A stretch of 64,000 bases of DNA from Paraburkholderia phytofirmans PsJN (GCF_000020125.1 NC_010676.1:3038001-3102000); one strand, 5' to 3'. Shown: positions 47,256 to 56,380, numbered from the stretch's first letter. Numbers and translations: made by a program. The notes: generated by a model from the sequence alone, not told the origin.

Positions 47256-50255
47256 TTAGCGCGCCGCCAACGCCCGCTGCGCGAGTTGCGCGATATGCAT
47301 TGCGTGACGCCCCGTCCCCTGCTCGATCTGTTCACGGCAACTGAAGCCGTTGGTCAACACGATCGTCTCCACGCTCGCCGCACGCACCGCCGGAAATAGC
47401 TTGTCTTCGCCGATCTTCGTGGACAGCGCGTGATGCTCCGCGTTGAAGCCGAACGATCCGGCCATACCGCAGCATCCTGTATCGAGCAGTTTCCACTTCA
47501 CGCCGAGTTTGTTCAACAGCGCGGTATCGCCTTGCATGCCGAACAGCGCCTTCTGGTGGCAATGTCCGTGCACGATTACGTCCGCGGCGAGCGTCGGCCA
47601 ATCGAACGACTGACGCGCGACGAAATCGGAGAACAGGAAAGTTTGCGCCGACAGCTTCTTCGCCAATGCATGATTGGGCAGTTGCTTCAGCAATTCGTCC
47701 TTGAACACCGACAAACAACCCGGTTCGAGACCGACTAGCGGCACGCCGGCGGCAATATCGTCCGCGAGGTCGTCGAGAATATGAGTGAGCAACTCGCGCG
47801 CGCGTTCGAGCAGGCCGAAGTCATACAGCGGGCGCCCGCAGCACAACCGGTTCTTCGGCAACACGACATGCCAACCCAATTGCTTTAAGACATCGGCAGC
47901 GGCCTGCGCGATCTCGGGCGTGAAGTGATCGTTGAACGTATCGACCCACAGGATCACTTTCTTCACGTCGCCGCGAGCATCACGCGCCGATTGCGGCGAA
48001 CGTCGCGCGATCTGCCTGTATGTGGCATCCGCGAAACGAGGCAGTTCGCGCGTTTGCGCCACGCCGGCCAGCCACTTGCCGAACGAAGACAAACACGGCG
48101 CCGACGTCATGAAGTTCGTCAGACGTGGAAAACGCGCCGCCCACGGCGCCCATTCGCCGATACGTCCCATGAACAGCGCCTGCCGTGGCCGACGATTCGT
48201 CTCGTAGTAATGCGAAAGAAATTCCGCCTTGTATGAAGCCATATCCGTATGCGTCGGGCAATCGGATTTGCAGCCCTTGCAGGCGAGGCACGTATCGAGT
48301 GCTTCCTTCACTTCGCGGCTTTGCCAGCCGTCGGCAATCACGTCGCCTTGCAGCATTTCCCAGAACAGATGCGCGCGGCCACGCGTCGAATATTTCTCTT
48401 CGCGTGTCGCGCGATAACTCGGGCACATCGTGCCGCCTTCGAGCGAGCGGCATTTGCCCATGCCGATGCATCGCTCGATCTCGCGCTGAAAACCCTCGCC
48501 CTCCTGGCTCGCAAACGTCAGTCTGGTTTGCAACGTGACTGGTTTGTAGGCGGGCCCCATGCGCAGGTTCTCGTCGGCGCGATAGGCGTGCACGACTTTG
48601 CCCGGATTCAAACGATTGGCCGGATCCCAGATTGCCTTGAACTGCTCCATCGCCTGCATCAACTCGGGGCCGTACATGATCGGCAAAAACTCGGCCTTGG
48701 CCTGGCCGTCGCCGTGTTCGCCCGACAGCGAACCGCCGAATTCGACGACCAGTTCGGCCGCTTCGCGCAGAAACTTGCGCCACGTCGCCACGCCTTCCGC
48801 ACTGCGCAGATCGAAGGTAATGCGCGCGTGCACGCAGCCATCGCCGAAATGGCCGTAGAGACTCGTCTCGTAACCGTAGCGATCCACCAGCGCCTGGAAC
48901 GCGCGCAGATAGTCGCCGAGACGCAGCGGATCGACCGCGGCATCTTCCCAGCCGACCACGGGGTCCGGCGTGCCGGAATCGACCGACAACGCCACCGCCG
49001 ACGCGCCCGTCTCACGAATCGACCAGACCTTGGCCTGTAACGCGCGATCTTCGACGAGCATCGCCGAGACGTTGGGGCCTGCTTCCCCGGAGGCAAAACA
49101 AGCGGCGGCGGCTCGCGCTTTGAGCATCACATCGTCTTGCGTGTCCGCGCCGAATTCGAGCACGACCCACGCATCGCCTTCGGGCAGCAACGCGATCTCG
49201 TCCTTCTTCAAACCGCGCGCCTGCAAACCGCGAATGATCGCGCGGTCCAGTCCTTCGACGGCAATCGGCTCGCAGCGCATGAAATGCGGCACGGCATCCG
49301 CCGCCGTGTAGATATCCGTGAAGCCGACCACGACGATCACGCGCATCGCTGGACTCTTCACCAGGCGCACTTTCGCCTGCAAGGTGAGCGCGCACGTTCC
49401 CTCGGTGCCGACCAGTGCACGCGCAACGTTAAAGCCGTTTTCCGGCAGCAATTGATCGAGATTGAAGCCCGACACACGCCGCTTGATCTGCGGGAATCTC
49501 GCGCGAATCTGCTCGGCGTAGGTATCGCGCAACTGCTTCAGCGCGGCGTATATTTCGCCCTGACGGCCGCCCGCGGCGATGATGTGTTCGAGCTCCTGAT
49601 CGGAGGTCGGACCGACCCAGAAACGCGCGCCATCGAAGGTCGCGATTTCCAGCGCCTCGACGTTTTCCACCGTTTTGCCGGCCATCACCGAATGCGCGCC
49701 GCACGAGTTGTTGGCGATCATGCCGCCGAGCGTGCAGCGGCTGTGCGTCGCTGGGTCGGGGGCGAAGGTGAGGCCGTGTTGTTCAGCGGCATCGCGCAAG
49801 GTGTCGCAGACCACGCCGGGTTCGACGATCGCAACCCGCGCGACCGGATCGACCGACACGACACGGTTCACATACTTGCTCGCGTCCGCGACCACCGCGA
49901 CGTTGACGCACTGTCCGTTCTGCGACGTGCCACCGCCGCGCGGGAGAAACGGCACGTCGTTGCGACGGCAAGCGGCGAGCGTGGCCAACAGGTCGTCGAC
50001 GTCCGCAGGTACGACGACGGCGAGCGGCACTTGCCGATAGTTCGACGCATCCGCCGCATACAGCGCTTTCGACCCCTGGTCGAAGCGCACTTCGCCACGC
50101 ACGTGGCTGCGCAAATCGGCTTCGAGCGCCTGCATCACGGCGGCGGTGCCGGTGAACGGCGTGGCAACATGCGGCGCCCGCTTCAATGCGCTTGTGCCGT
50201 TATCGTGCAGTTCGTCGACGCCCGCGCCCTGTTGCTCATCAAATGATGTTCCCAC
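47256..50255 (-). CDS. ydiJ: D-2-hydroxyglutarate dehydrogenase-like FAD/Fe-S oxidoreductase (YdiJ type)
   Basis: A 999-residue fused flavo-iron-sulfur dehydrogenase. In order: FAD-binding PCMH domain (about 70-290, PFLPRGGGTSQNGQCVN and GGMIANNSCGAHSV), FAD-linked oxidase C-terminal domain (about 300-560, YGHFGDGCVHARITFD and SGEHGDGQ), two 4Fe-4S motifs (CIGMGKCRSLEGGTMCP; CLACKGCKSDCP, about 605-680), then a CCG-type domain (LCCGRPLYD; DTGCCGMAGSFG). YdiJ-like enzymes oxidise D-2-hydroxyglutarate to 2-oxoglutarate; D-lactate is an alternative. The neighbouring hglS makes D-2-hydroxyglutarate, which supports the first. The start is GTG with GGGGAG upstream. Confidence 0.88.
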   Translation of the reverse strand: MGTSFDEQQGAGVDELHDNGTSALKRAPHVATPFTGTAAVMQALEADLRSHVRGEVRFDQGSKALYAADASNYRQVPLAVVVPADVDDLLATLAACRRNDVPFLPRGGGTSQNGQCVNVAVVADASKYVNRVVSVDPVARVAIVEPGVVCDTLRDAAEQHGLTFAPDPATHSRCTLGGMIANNSCGAHSVMAGKTVENVEALEIATFDGARFWVGPTSDQELEHIIAAGGRQGEIYAALKQLRDTYAEQIRARFPQIKRRVSGFNLDQLLPENGFNVARALVGTEGTCALTLQAKVRLVKSPAMRVIVVVGFTDIYTAADAVPHFMRCEPIAVEGLDRAIIRGLQARGLKKDEIALLPEGDAWVVLEFGADTQDDVMLKARAAAACFASGEAGPNVSAMLVEDRALQAKVWSIRETGASAVALSVDSGTPDPVVGWEDAAVDPLRLGDYLRAFQALVDRYGYETSLYGHFGDGCVHARITFDLRSAEGVATWRKFLREAAELVVEFGGSLSGEHGDGQAKAEFLPIMYGPELMQAMEQFKAIWDPANRLNPGKVVHAYRADENLRMGPAYKPVTLQTRLTFASQEGEGFQREIERCIGMGKCRSLEGGTMCPSYRATREEKYSTRGRAHLFWEMLQGDVIADGWQSREVKEALDTCLACKGCKSDCPTHTDMASYKAEFLSHYYETNRRPRQALFMGRIGEWAPWAARFPRLTNFMTSAPCLSSFGKWLAGVAQTRELPRFADATYRQIARRSPQSARDARGDVKKVILWVDTFNDHFTPEIAQAAADVLKQLGWHVVLPKNRLCCGRPLYDFGLLERARELLTHILDDLADDIAAGVPLVGLEPGCLSVFKDELLKQLPNHALAKKLSAQTFLFSDFVARQSFDWPTLAADVIVHGHCHQKALFGMQGDTALLNKLGVKWKLLDTGCCGMAGSFGFNAEHHALSTKIGEDKLFPAVRAASVETIVLTNGFSCREQIEQGTGRHAMHIAQLAQRALAAR

Positions 50256-50294
50256 TGCGCTCCCCGTCTCTCGTGCCTGTGCGCTGCTGCGCGC

Positions 50295-51332
50295 TTAGGC
50301 AGCCTGGTTCGCGGTCATCTTGAAGATGCCCTGTGCGTTGCCCGCGTCAAAGCGCAGGTCCGTTTCCCAACGACGCGCGTCCTGATCGAACGTCCGCTTG
50401 CGCGTGATGAACTCGTAGAAGGAGCCCGGCACTTCACGCGTCACGACGCTGCCGTCAGCCGCGCGGAACTCGCGCTGCACCAGGTCGGCACGATACGCCG
50501 TCTGAAACACACGTCCCGAGCGCGAGCGCTCCACTTCCGGTTTCATCGGACGACCCTTGGCCTTCTCGTCGTCGGACAATTGAAAGACATCGGCGACGCG
50601 ATCGGTGGCATGGTTGAACGCGTTGCCTTCCGTGGCGATCCACGCCATTTCCGCCGATTCCATAAACAATACTTCGTAATCGGCTTCGAGTGGCATGTCG
50701 TGCTGGCGCGCGAACGCGCCGACGATCACCGGCAGCAATTCGTGCGCCGAGTCGAGCGGCAGCACGCCGTCGCGCTCGAGCTCCCACAACTGGCCGACGG
50801 CGCGCGGCGTCAACGGATCGCGCGACGCGCCGATCACGTTGGTCACCGCCTGCTGAAATTCCGGCGAGAACCGTTCAGGATGCAATTCGCTGACGAAGAA
50901 CTGCGCGATTTCATCGGGCGCGTCGTCGTGTGCCCACGCGCGGCCCGTCATGCCGAGGCGGTCGAGCGGATAGCGGCCGTTGATGCTGAAGCCGAGCGGA
51001 CGAAGAATGCGCGCGAACGCGGCTTCGCCCGTTGGCAGCGCGCCGCTGTGCGGCCATCGCACCGTGCGCAAGGCGCCGTGATCGAAGTAGACGCTGTCGC
51101 CCGCCGCGATCGTCTCCTCGGTGTACTGGCGGCCGTTCGCAGAGCGCGCCAGCAGATCCTCGAACAGCGCCATGTTCATCGCCTGCGCGAGCTCGGCGCG
51201 CGTGACGATGCCGCCCTCCCATTCGTCCAGAATTCGCGGATGGTTCAGCGTCGCGAAGAGCCGTGTGGTTTTTTCGGCGCCGAGCAATTTCAGCAGCAGT
51301 TGTTCGACATTCGCATTCTTGATGGGTCGCAT
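50295..51332 (-). CDS. hglS: 2-oxoadipate dioxygenase/decarboxylase HglS (DUF1338)
   Basis: A 345-residue member of the VOC-fold DUF1338/HglS family, which converts 2-oxoadipate with O2 to D-2-hydroxyglutarate and CO2 in the D-lysine/2-aminoadipate route. Matching stretches include the conserved N-terminal TLNHPRILDEWEGG, LRTVRWPHSGALPTGEAAFARILRPLGF, AWIATEGNAFNHATDRV and the C-terminal SFYEFITRK. Histidines in these blocks and the glutamate in FYEF are candidates for the metal site. It lies 39 bases upstream of the D-2-hydroxyglutarate dehydrogenase-like gene on the same strand, so product and next enzyme are paired. A LysR gene is divergent. Confidence 0.9.
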   Translation of the reverse strand: MRPIKNANVEQLLLKLLGAEKTTRLFATLNHPRILDEWEGGIVTRAELAQAMNMALFEDLLARSANGRQYTEETIAAGDSVYFDHGALRTVRWPHSGALPTGEAAFARILRPLGFSINGRYPLDRLGMTGRAWAHDDAPDEIAQFFVSELHPERFSPEFQQAVTNVIGASRDPLTPRAVGQLWELERDGVLPLDSAHELLPVIVGAFARQHDMPLEADYEVLFMESAEMAWIATEGNAFNHATDRVADVFQLSDDEKAKGRPMKPEVERSRSGRVFQTAYRADLVQREFRAADGSVVTREVPGSFYEFITRKRTFDQDARRWETDLRFDAGNAQGIFKMTANQAA

Positions 51333-51500
51333 AGCGGTTCTCTACGTGGCTTTGACGGGCGCTGATTTATGTGTTCGAACAAACCTGCCGGCGCGGATGC
51401 AACAGGACCGGATGGCATGCTCGAAGACGTGATTATTCAAACCGCCCGGCCTGCCGTAAAGCGAGATAAAATCGCCACTTGATGCGTTTTTGGAATCAAC

Positions 51501-52433
51501 GTGCGAAAGTTCAAGATCCCCAACATGGGCGCGCTGCTCGCTTTCGAAGCCGCCGCGCGGCATGAGAGCTTCACACACGCGGCGCGCGAACTCTTTCTCA
51601 CCGAGAGCGCGGTGTCGCGGCAGATCAATACGCTGGAGAGCAATCTCGGCGTGCGGCTGTTCGTGCGCGTCAAACAGCGCGTGGTGCTGACGAAAGCGGG
51701 CAAGGTGTATAGCGCCCAAGTGCGGCGCTCGCTGGAACAACTCGATCGCGACACGCTGTCCATCATCGCGCACGGCAGCGGCGGCGGTTATCTGGAGCTG
51801 GCGGTTCTGCCCACTTTCGCGTCGCAATGGCTGATTCCGCGGCTCGCGGCATTCAACGCGCAGTATCCGGACGTGCGTGTGAACATGGGTGTGCGAACCG
51901 GCACGTTCCCGTTCGCCGAGACCCACTTCGAGGCTGCGATTCACTACGGCAAGCCCACTTGGCCGGGCACGTCGGCGGATTTTCTGTTCAGCGAAGAGGT
52001 CGTGCCGGTGTGCGCGGCGAGTCTGCTGAAGCGGCCCGTTCAAAGCGCCGCCGAGCTTCTGAACTACCCGCTGCTGCATTCCACCACCCGGCCGGACGGC
52101 TGGGCCGCATGGTTCGCCAGCGTGGGCGTGGACGACAACCGGGCCATGCAGGGCGTGCGCTACGAACTCCACACCATGCTCATCAGCGCGGCCGCTGCCG
52201 GCCTTGGCATTGCGCTGGTGCCGCATTTCTTCGTCGATGCGCAGCTCGACCAGCTTGGGCTCGTGATTCCGCTCGATGCGCCCGCCGTCGCCGACTCGGC
52301 GTACTACCTTGTCTATCCGACCGAGTTGAGTCATGGCAGGCCGCTGGCGAGTTTCCGCGAGTGGCTGTTGCACGAAGCCGCGGCCTACAACGCGGTGAAT
52401 CCCGAGCTAGGCAGCCCGCCCGGCAAAGCTTGA
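51501..52433 (+). CDS. LysR-family regulator (GcvA-like) divergent from hglS
   Basis: A 310-residue LysR regulator starting at GTG: MRKFKIPNMGALLAFEAAARHESFTHAARELFLTESAVSRQINTLESNLGVRLF, with the GcvA-like LxAFEAAARHxSFTxAAxEL pattern, then an effector domain (about 95-300). Its divergent placement 168 bases from hglS is the classic arrangement for control of that operon, probably in response to 2-oxoadipate or a lysine-derived intermediate. The start lacks a strong ribosome-binding site. Confidence 0.88.
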   Translation: MRKFKIPNMGALLAFEAAARHESFTHAARELFLTESAVSRQINTLESNLGVRLFVRVKQRVVLTKAGKVYSAQVRRSLEQLDRDTLSIIAHGSGGGYLELAVLPTFASQWLIPRLAAFNAQYPDVRVNMGVRTGTFPFAETHFEAAIHYGKPTWPGTSADFLFSEEVVPVCAASLLKRPVQSAAELLNYPLLHSTTRPDGWAAWFASVGVDDNRAMQGVRYELHTMLISAAAAGLGIALVPHFFVDAQLDQLGLVIPLDAPAVADSAYYLVYPTELSHGRPLASFREWLLHEAAAYNAVNPELGSPPGKA

Positions 52434-52459
52434 GCCGGCGCGGGCTTCAGGTCGAACCT

Positions 52460-53593
52460 TCAGGCGCCAGCCTGTTCGCGCGCTTTGGCCAGTGCGCTCA
52501 GATTGCCCTCGCCGAAGCCGTGATGACCCTGGCGCTGCACGATCTCGAAGAATATTTCGCCGGCGCGGCGCCGCACGAAGGTCTGGAAAAACAGCAGCGG
52601 CACGCCGTCCGCGCTGATTTCGCCGTCCACCAGCACGCGCGTGCGCTCGAGTCGCACGATATCGAGCCCATGGCCCGGCAGACGTGCGTCGAGTTGATCG
52701 TAGTAACGCGGCGGCGGCTCGACGAATTCGACGCCGTTCGCGAGCAACTGCTCGACGCACGCGAAAATGTCGTCGGTGGCGAGGGCGATATGCTGCACGC
52801 CTTCGCCCGGATGGTCGGGCAAATACTCGTGCATCAGATTGGTCCGGCTGGTGCCTTCCTCGTACAAGGGCACGCGAATCGCGCCGCACGGCGACACCAT
52901 AACGCGCGATTCCGCCGACACATGCCAATTGGCGTGCAACTCGTGAATCTCGCGGAAGTTGAGCAGGTCGCGATAGAAGTCGAGCCACTCCTGCATCCGG
53001 CCTTCGCCGACCGTTTGCGTCAGATGGTCCACGGCGACGAGGCCGTTGCCCGCATGACTCAAGTCGGCATGAGCCGTGTCGATTTCGATGGGCCGGAAGT
53101 CGATGTCGAAGATCGAGATGTCGCCGAGGCCGCCACGCTGCCCGCCGCGGCCACGCCAACGGTCGACGAAATAGATATGCGAGTCGCCAATGCCCTGAAT
53201 GGCCGGAATCAGCAACTCGCCCGTGCCGATCTTCTCGCCTTCGAACGCCCATGCGCCGAGTTCGATTGCGCGGTCGAAGGCGCGCTGAGCGTCCGCCACG
53301 CGAATGCCGATCGCGCAGATGCCCGCGCCGTATTCTTCCGCATAGCGCGCGGCGAACGAGTCCGGCTCGGCGTTGATAAGAAACTGCATCTCGCCCTGAC
53401 GATAGAGCGTGACGTCCTTGCTGATATGCCGCGCAATCGCCTTGAAGCCGAGCTTGGTGAAGGTCTCGCCGAGCGCCTGCGGATCGCGCGCGGCGAATTC
53501 CACGAATTCGAGGCCGGCAGTGCCGAGCGGATTGTGCTCAGGCGCCGACACGGCGCGCAGCGCGGCGTCTGGAGTGGGCAAGTCGCTGGGCAT
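52460..53593 (-). CDS. 4-hydroxyphenylpyruvate dioxygenase-like protein
   Basis: A 377-residue two-module VOC protein close to 4-hydroxyphenylpyruvate dioxygenase. Iron ligands fall in VDHLTQTV, GVQHIALATDD and GEIFFEIVQRQG, and the C-terminal GHHGFGEGNLSALAKAREQ is the HPPD hallmark. It differs from usual HPPDs in several active-site stretches (for example GTSRTNLMHEYLP where HPPDs have S-Q-I-x-E-F-L) and has a 20-residue N-terminal extension, so the substrate may be another aromatic 2-oxoacid. HPPD makes homogentisate from tyrosine. AAAGGAGATTGCC precedes the ATG. It shares the neighbourhood of pcaQ/pcaHG. Confidence 0.82.
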   Translation of the reverse strand: MPSDLPTPDAALRAVSAPEHNPLGTAGLEFVEFAARDPQALGETFTKLGFKAIARHISKDVTLYRQGEMQFLINAEPDSFAARYAEEYGAGICAIGIRVADAQRAFDRAIELGAWAFEGEKIGTGELLIPAIQGIGDSHIYFVDRWRGRGGQRGGLGDISIFDIDFRPIEIDTAHADLSHAGNGLVAVDHLTQTVGEGRMQEWLDFYRDLLNFREIHELHANWHVSAESRVMVSPCGAIRVPLYEEGTSRTNLMHEYLPDHPGEGVQHIALATDDIFACVEQLLANGVEFVEPPPRYYDQLDARLPGHGLDIVRLERTRVLVDGEISADGVPLLFFQTFVRRRAGEIFFEIVQRQGHHGFGEGNLSALAKAREQAGA

Positions 53594-53845
53594 GGCAATC
53601 TCCTTTACAGTCTTTCGACGCTATTCGCACTGTTTCTGGTGTTCGGTGCAAGCCGCCGCTGCATCGGCAGTGTGACACTGCATGCGTGGCGTGCCGCGGC
53701 ATCGCGGTCCGCGACGGCTTTTGCACCGTGTTTGTACACCGGGTAGCCGGGCGTTCGCAACCTTCATTTTGTACCGAATGGTTCACTCGACGGCGCCGGC
53801 CCGCGCCTAGCGCTACCAGGCACTCACGATCGAGGACGAAACGCC

Positions 53846-54829
53846 CTATTTACGGCTCCGCTTCTGCGCCCTTTTTCCTGTCGCCTTATCCGCACTCGAA
53901 GCCATGCGCTGCTGCGCGACTTCACGCACCGCCTCGATAAACGCCCGCCCGACCGGCGACGGCTGCGTGTCCGAGCGCCGGATCAACCCCACCGGCTCGC
54001 CAGTGCCGGCGAAGGGCAATGGCAAACGTACCAGCATGCCTTGCGCCAGTTCGTATTCGACTGCGCTCAGCGGAACGAACCACACGGCGCCGTTCTCGAG
54101 CGTCAACGCGCGGCCCGTCGAAACCGACAATACCTCGATGAACGCCGACAACGGCGGCACGCCCCAAGCGCTCAACAGACTGTCCGCCGATTGCCGGATC
54201 AATGTGCCGAACGGCGGCAACACCACTGGAAAATCTTCGAGCGACGCGGCCGGCAACCCCGCGCCCGTTGCCAGCGGATGCCCGGCACGGACCACCGCAA
54301 TCAACGGCTCGCTAAACAGCTGCTCGAAACTGAGCCCGACCATCCGCTCGGGATCGGCCAGCCGACCGATCGCAAATTCGATCGTGCCCGCTTTCAGGCG
54401 CTCGAGCAATTCGGGGTTGGCGCCCGTCGCGAGGCGCACAATCACGCGCGGCCAGAGCGCGGCGAACCGCTTCAGCACCGGCGGTATCAACGCCGCCGCG
54501 ACGGTCGGCAGAATGCCGATTTCCAGCGTGGCGGCGGCCGCGCCTTCCGCGCGCGCCAGCAGATCGACGCCTTGGCGCAGCGCGCTGACGCAAGCGCTCG
54601 CGTGCGGCATGAAGAGTTGCCCCTCGCGGGTCGGCACGGCGCCGTGGCGGCCGCGCTCGAACAGCTTCACGCCGAGAATCGCTTCCAGTTCGGCCACCGT
54701 CTTGGAGACCGCGGGCTGGGTGATCGACAGGCTGTCGGCCGCCCGCTGGACGCTGCCGAACTGCGCGACGGCCAGAAAGCACTGGAGATGACGGAATTTG
54801 ACGCGGCTGTCCGCGAGGCTGCGTTGCAT
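53846..54829 (-). CDS. pcaQ: LysR-family pca operon activator PcaQ
   Basis: A 327-residue LysR regulator starting MQRSLADSRVKFRHLQCFLAVAQFGSVQRAADSLSITQPAVSKTVAELEAILGVKLFERGRHG, strongly PcaQ-like. PcaQ activates protocatechuate dioxygenase genes, with beta-carboxymuconate as known inducer in rhizobia. It is divergent from pcaH, 108 bases apart. A perfect inverted repeat overlaps its own start codon and a second lies closer to pcaH, consistent with joint auto- and cross-regulation. The C-terminus has a basic tail (KATGKRAQKRSRK). Confidence 0.9.
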   Translation of the reverse strand: MQRSLADSRVKFRHLQCFLAVAQFGSVQRAADSLSITQPAVSKTVAELEAILGVKLFERGRHGAVPTREGQLFMPHASACVSALRQGVDLLARAEGAAAATLEIGILPTVAAALIPPVLKRFAALWPRVIVRLATGANPELLERLKAGTIEFAIGRLADPERMVGLSFEQLFSEPLIAVVRAGHPLATGAGLPAASLEDFPVVLPPFGTLIRQSADSLLSAWGVPPLSAFIEVLSVSTGRALTLENGAVWFVPLSAVEYELAQGMLVRLPLPFAGTGEPVGLIRRSDTQPSPVGRAFIEAVREVAQQRMASSADKATGKRAQKRSRK

Positions 54830-54842
54830 AACGGCAGGTTAT
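54828..54842. promoter_or_regulatory. Inverted repeat overlapping the pcaQ start (PcaQ-box-like)
   Basis: ATAAC-GGCAG-GTTAT is a perfect 5-bp inverted repeat with LysR-box-like form; its first two bases belong to the pcaQ start codon region. Binding here would block pcaQ expression. Confidence 0.5.
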
Positions 54843-54869
54843 ACGAAAAGGGCGAAAACGTCATTTTGC

Positions 54870-54885
54870 ATAACCTCTTAGGTTG
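54870..54885. promoter_or_regulatory. PcaQ-box-like site upstream of pcaH
   Basis: ATAACC-TCTTA-GGTTG resembles the reported PcaQ site ATAACC-N4-GGTTAA, with one extra spacer base. It lies 52 bases before the pcaH ATG and 42 bases (four helical turns) from the site at 54828, so one PcaQ tetramer could span both. Confidence 0.55.
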
Positions 54886-54937
54886 GATAAAGTCTCTCCA
54901 TAACGTCGTATCCCACAATTCCTCGAAGGAGACACAG

Positions 54938-55642
54938 ATGGACGATTCCTCTCTCAGCGCGCGCGACTTCCCGTCCCATCCGCCTTACGTCTACCCCGGC
55001 TACGGTTCGTCGGTCAAACGCGGCCCGACGCTTCCGCTGATTCCGCTGAAGGAAAAGCTGCGCGACCAGCGCGTGCCGGTCTACGGCACCGACGACCTCG
55101 GCGCGCTCGATCACGATCTGACGCGTAACGCCGTGCGTAACGGCGAACCGCTCGGCGAGCGCATCATCGTGACGGGCCGTGTGCTCGACGAAGGCAACCG
55201 CCCGGTGCGCAACACGCTGGTCGAAATCTGGCAAGCCAATGCCGCCGGCCGCTATGTGCACAAGGCCGATCAGCACGACGCGCCGCTCGACCCGAATTTC
55301 CTCGGCGCGGGGCGCTGCATCACGGACAACGAAGGCCGCTATCGCTTCCTGACGATCAAGCCGGGCGCGTATCCGTGGGGCAACCATCCAAACGCGTGGC
55401 GTCCGAACCATATCCACTTCTCGCTCTTCGGCGACCATTTTGGCTCGCGCCTCGTCACGCAGATGTACTTCCCCGGCGATCCGCTGCTGGCGTTCGACCC
55501 GATCTTTCAGGGCACGCCGGAGCACGCCCGTGATCGCCTGATCGCGGATTTCTCGCTCGACACCACGCAAGAGGCCTATGCGCTCGGCTACGACTTCGAC
55601 ATCGTGCTGCGCGGCCGCAACGAAACTCCGATGGAGCGCTAA
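54938..55642 (+). CDS. pcaH: Protocatechuate 3,4-dioxygenase beta subunit
   Basis: A 234-residue iron-binding subunit of the Fe(III) intradiol dioxygenase that opens protocatechuate to beta-carboxy-cis,cis-muconate, the first step of the beta-ketoadipate pathway. The ferric ligands are visible: Tyr in AAGRYVHKAD, Tyr in GAYPWGN and the two histidines in RPNHIHFSLFG. The N-terminal YPGYGSSVKRGPTLPLIP is typical of PcaH. GAAGGAGACACAG precedes the ATG at 54938; the very long open frame upstream is antisense to pcaQ. pcaG follows after 3 bases. Confidence 0.96.
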   Translation: MDDSSLSARDFPSHPPYVYPGYGSSVKRGPTLPLIPLKEKLRDQRVPVYGTDDLGALDHDLTRNAVRNGEPLGERIIVTGRVLDEGNRPVRNTLVEIWQANAAGRYVHKADQHDAPLDPNFLGAGRCITDNEGRYRFLTIKPGAYPWGNHPNAWRPNHIHFSLFGDHFGSRLVTQMYFPGDPLLAFDPIFQGTPEHARDRLIADFSLDTTQEAYALGYDFDIVLRGRNETPMER

Positions 55643-55645
55643 GCC

Positions 55646-56233
55646 ATGACCACTCTCAAGCAAACGCCTTCGCAGACGGTTGGACCGTACTTCGCGTACG
55701 GTTTGTGCCCGCAGCAGTACGATTTCGACTTCAAGAGCCTGTTCACTCCGGTTCTGGCTGACCGCGAAGCGGCCGGCGAACACATCACGCTGGTCGGGCA
55801 AATATTTGACGGCGACGGCAACGTCATTGGCGACGCCATGCTCGAAGTGTCGCAAGTGGACTCGAACGGTCACTTCCCGGAGTCGCGCGAGGAAATCCTG
55901 AAGACCGGCTTTCGCGGTTTTGCGCGCGTGGGCACCGGCACTGATCCGCACAAACGCTTTGTCGTGGAAACGGTGAAACCGGGCCGGGCCAGTCCGGACG
56001 AAGCGCCGCATCTGAATGTGATCCTGACCATGCGCGGCATGCTGCTGCACACGTTCACGCGCATCTATTTCGAGGACGAAGCCGCGGCGAACGAGAAGGA
56101 TCCCGTGCTGGCGGCGGTTCCGGCGGAGCGGCGCGAGACGCTGATCGCGCGCCGCGAGCCGAATGTGGCGAACGTTTACCGCTTCGATATCCACATGCAA
56201 GGCGCTAAGGAAACCGTATTTTTCGATCTTTGA
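55646..56233 (+). CDS. pcaG: Protocatechuate 3,4-dioxygenase alpha subunit
   Basis: A 195-residue subunit forming the alpha-beta protomer with PcaH. It starts MTTLKQTPSQTVGPYFAYGLCPQQYDFD, the standard PcaG opening (TPSQTVGPYFAYGL), and shows FRGFARVGT and PHLNVILTMRGMLLHTFTRIYFEDE. It lacks the iron ligands, as expected for the alpha chain. It is separated from pcaH by 3 bases, so co-translated. A terminator with a long U-run follows. The other beta-ketoadipate genes (pcaBCDIJ) are not in this window. Confidence 0.96.
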   Translation: MTTLKQTPSQTVGPYFAYGLCPQQYDFDFKSLFTPVLADREAAGEHITLVGQIFDGDGNVIGDAMLEVSQVDSNGHFPESREEILKTGFRGFARVGTGTDPHKRFVVETVKPGRASPDEAPHLNVILTMRGMLLHTFTRIYFEDEAAANEKDPVLAAVPAERRETLIARREPNVANVYRFDIHMQGAKETVFFDL

Positions 56234-56319
56234 TGCGGTTTTTCTACACTTTCATATAGCTTTCACATACACTGACTGTGATCCTTCTAGCGACTGGATC
56301 GCGAAACTCCGAGTAGTTG

Positions 56320-56347
56320 AGCCCGCCTTGCGCGGGCTTTTTTTTGG
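56320..56347 (+). terminator. Strong intrinsic terminator after pcaG
   Basis: Stem AGCCCGC (56320-56326) with GCGGGCT (56332-56338), loop CTTGC, then a run of eight or more T. It ends the pcaHG transcript before the convergent peptidase gene. Confidence 0.9.
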
Positions 56348-56380
56348 CTTTTTCTGCCTGTCTCGTCTGACGAATACCGC

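Noticed and set aside
49137-50246. 369-codon plus frame opposite the D-2-hydroxyglutarate dehydrogenase-like gene
   Set aside because: Antisense shadow of the FAD-binding domain coding region.
54041-54937. Long upstream extension of pcaH
   Set aside because: Antisense to pcaQ; pcaH has its own ribosome-binding site and start at 54938.
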